Below, one piece after another: positions 63,006 through 64,000 of a DNA stretch of 64,000 bases. Below the pieces are notes generated by a model, which searched no databases, was not told the DNA's origin, and saw nothing but the letters and a program-made list of their open reading frames with translations. The stretch lies in NCBI GenBank assembly GCA_009741485.1, contig CM019214.1, forward strand, positions 8,050,886-8,114,885. The letters are read 5' to 3'. This DNA comes from Malurus cyaneus samueli. Lineage: Eukaryota > Chordata > Aves > Passeriformes > Maluridae. Each line of letters begins with the position of its first letter. Position 1 is the stretch's first letter. The position numbers were made by a program, and so were the translations under genes.

Positions 63006-63066
63006 TGAGACTGCAACTTCTTTGGGGTAGAAATTTTATCTCCTTGTTAAAATATCCTGCACCCTT
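63006..63066 (+). mobile_element. Possible L2/CORE-type 3' relic
   Basis: The order agactgcaacttctttgggg, tagaaattttatctcc, ttgtta parallels the widespread vertebrate repeat motif that reads roughly agactgtaagctccttgggg, cagggactgtctcc, which is found near the 3' end of L2 and related elements. Only about 60 bases can be aligned by eye and the terminal repeats are not preserved. It could be a coincidence or a different ancient family. Confidence 0.35.
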
Positions 63067-64000
63067 TAACATATGATTTAAAAATAATGATATGGCCAAA
63101 GGGCTTCAATGTCTTCTCAGCCTCACACATTTAGAGCAGCTAAGTTTTAACTGGCATTGGTCAAAGTAGAATTTTATCCACATTTCATATTCTTGCTCTG
63201 GTAAAGTCTGTTCAAGGGCTATAGCAAAAAAAGGTTAGTTAATTTTGACTCTAGGTGTCACATTGCAAATTTGGGCACCACAGAGCTTCTGGCTGTCAAA
63301 GACAGGAACCACTGCAAGGGAGACCAACAAACTTGCAATAAAGGGGAGGGCAAAGGGTGCTAGGTTAAGTCTCTAGCAGCCTCTGGTGGCTGTTCAAATA
63401 GAGATTTATTATTTTTTTTTAAAGTTCATTGTTATACAAACTTTTTTATTTGATTTTTTTTCCAATTTTGATTTCATGCATTATTATGAGCAATTTATGT
63501 GCTGTGAAAAAAAAGTGTCTTTGCATGTAAACTCTTTGGTTATCTCAGAAAGTTTATTGGGTTTTTTTTTTGGAAGCTTTTTCACAGAAGGGGTCACCTA
63601 AATACATTGGTGAAGTTAGCAGCATCTAGGTTAGAGGCAGTCATGGTAAGTGACTAATTACAAAGGACAAATCAAATAGTTTTGAACGCAGATTTTTGGG
63701 CTGACTATTATCAATGTAAGCTATATCAACACCCCGCCTTGTAAATTAATAGCCCTGCCTTTTAATTTTATTGAACAGCATTGTTTCATAATAGCAGTAA
63801 AATACTACTGGCAGTAGATTCCTACAGGATTATTTATCAGCTTTATGTCTCATGTCACCGCTGGAAAATGCTGTAATTTTTGTGGGGCCGTATTTCTTAA
63901 CCATTACAGCTGTCACCCAGTGCAGTCTGCAAATCCCTGAGCCCTGCAGCTCCCTGTTTTCTCAGACTCTTGATTTTCTAGCACAGTCTCCTTTTGGTAG
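63067..64000. other. Non-coding stretch to window end
   Basis: Contains several T-rich runs (63410-63420, 63452-63461, 63560-63571) and a more balanced final 200 bases (63790-64000). No frame, repeat family or RNA gene can be supported. Confidence 0.5.

Noticed and set aside
1..64000. CRISPR array, tRNA/rRNA/snRNA genes, operons, CpG islands, long satellite arrays
   Set aside because: Looked for on both strands and not seen. No evenly spaced repeats, no cloverleaf with A and B boxes, and CpG stays sparse apart from the purine tract.

Overview
The window looks like non-coding vertebrate nuclear DNA, most likely from a bird. It is A+T-rich, has no long open reading frame and no operon-like gene packing. 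The only clearly recognisable retrotransposons are CR1 LINE pieces, the dominant repeat family of birds and other sauropsids. There is no sign of Alu, B1 or young L1. A degraded MIR-type SINE also fits an amniote genome that carries ancient repeats. I cannot name the species, the chromosome or a neighbouring gene. The window could be intergenic or lie inside a long intron.

Layout. 1-8.5 kb: unannotatable A+T-rich DNA with one possible minus-strand LTR fragment near 2.0 kb. 8.5-8.8 kb: the 3' tip of a CR1, then a T/G-rich tract. 9-28 kb: mostly featureless DNA with homopolymers (15.5, 16.8 kb), short tandem duplications (14.9, 19.3 kb), an (AAAAC)-type tract (20.2 kb) and an inverted repeat (21.2 kb). 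28-33 kb: a pure 34-base A run, a 31-base-period duplication, a homeodomain/E-box motif cluster (31.4 kb), a MIR fossil (32.0 kb) and a purine-rich tract with an unusual number of CpGs (32.3 kb). 33.8-34.2 kb: a locally G+C-richer block. 36.0 and 39.9 kb: two sequences that look like internal exons, both unproven. 43.9 kb: an old CR1 relic on the minus strand. 52.6 kb: an 18-base perfect palindrome. 53.3 kb: an imperfect repeat pair. 54.0-55.16 kb: the best-supported feature, a 5'-truncated and internally deleted CR1 with recognisable reverse-transcriptase blocks and a 3' tail. 55.2-64 kb: non-coding DNA with an A-rich tract, a T27 run and a possible L2-like 3' relic near 63.0 kb.

No protein-coding gene can be supported. 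The longest frames (168, 131 and 127 codons) have no recognisable domain, overlap one another on opposite strands or are near the length expected by chance. No tRNA, rRNA, snRNA, CRISPR array or CpG island was found. I did not find a convincing new biological system. The two exon-like sequences and the purine/CpG tract are the parts most worth checking.
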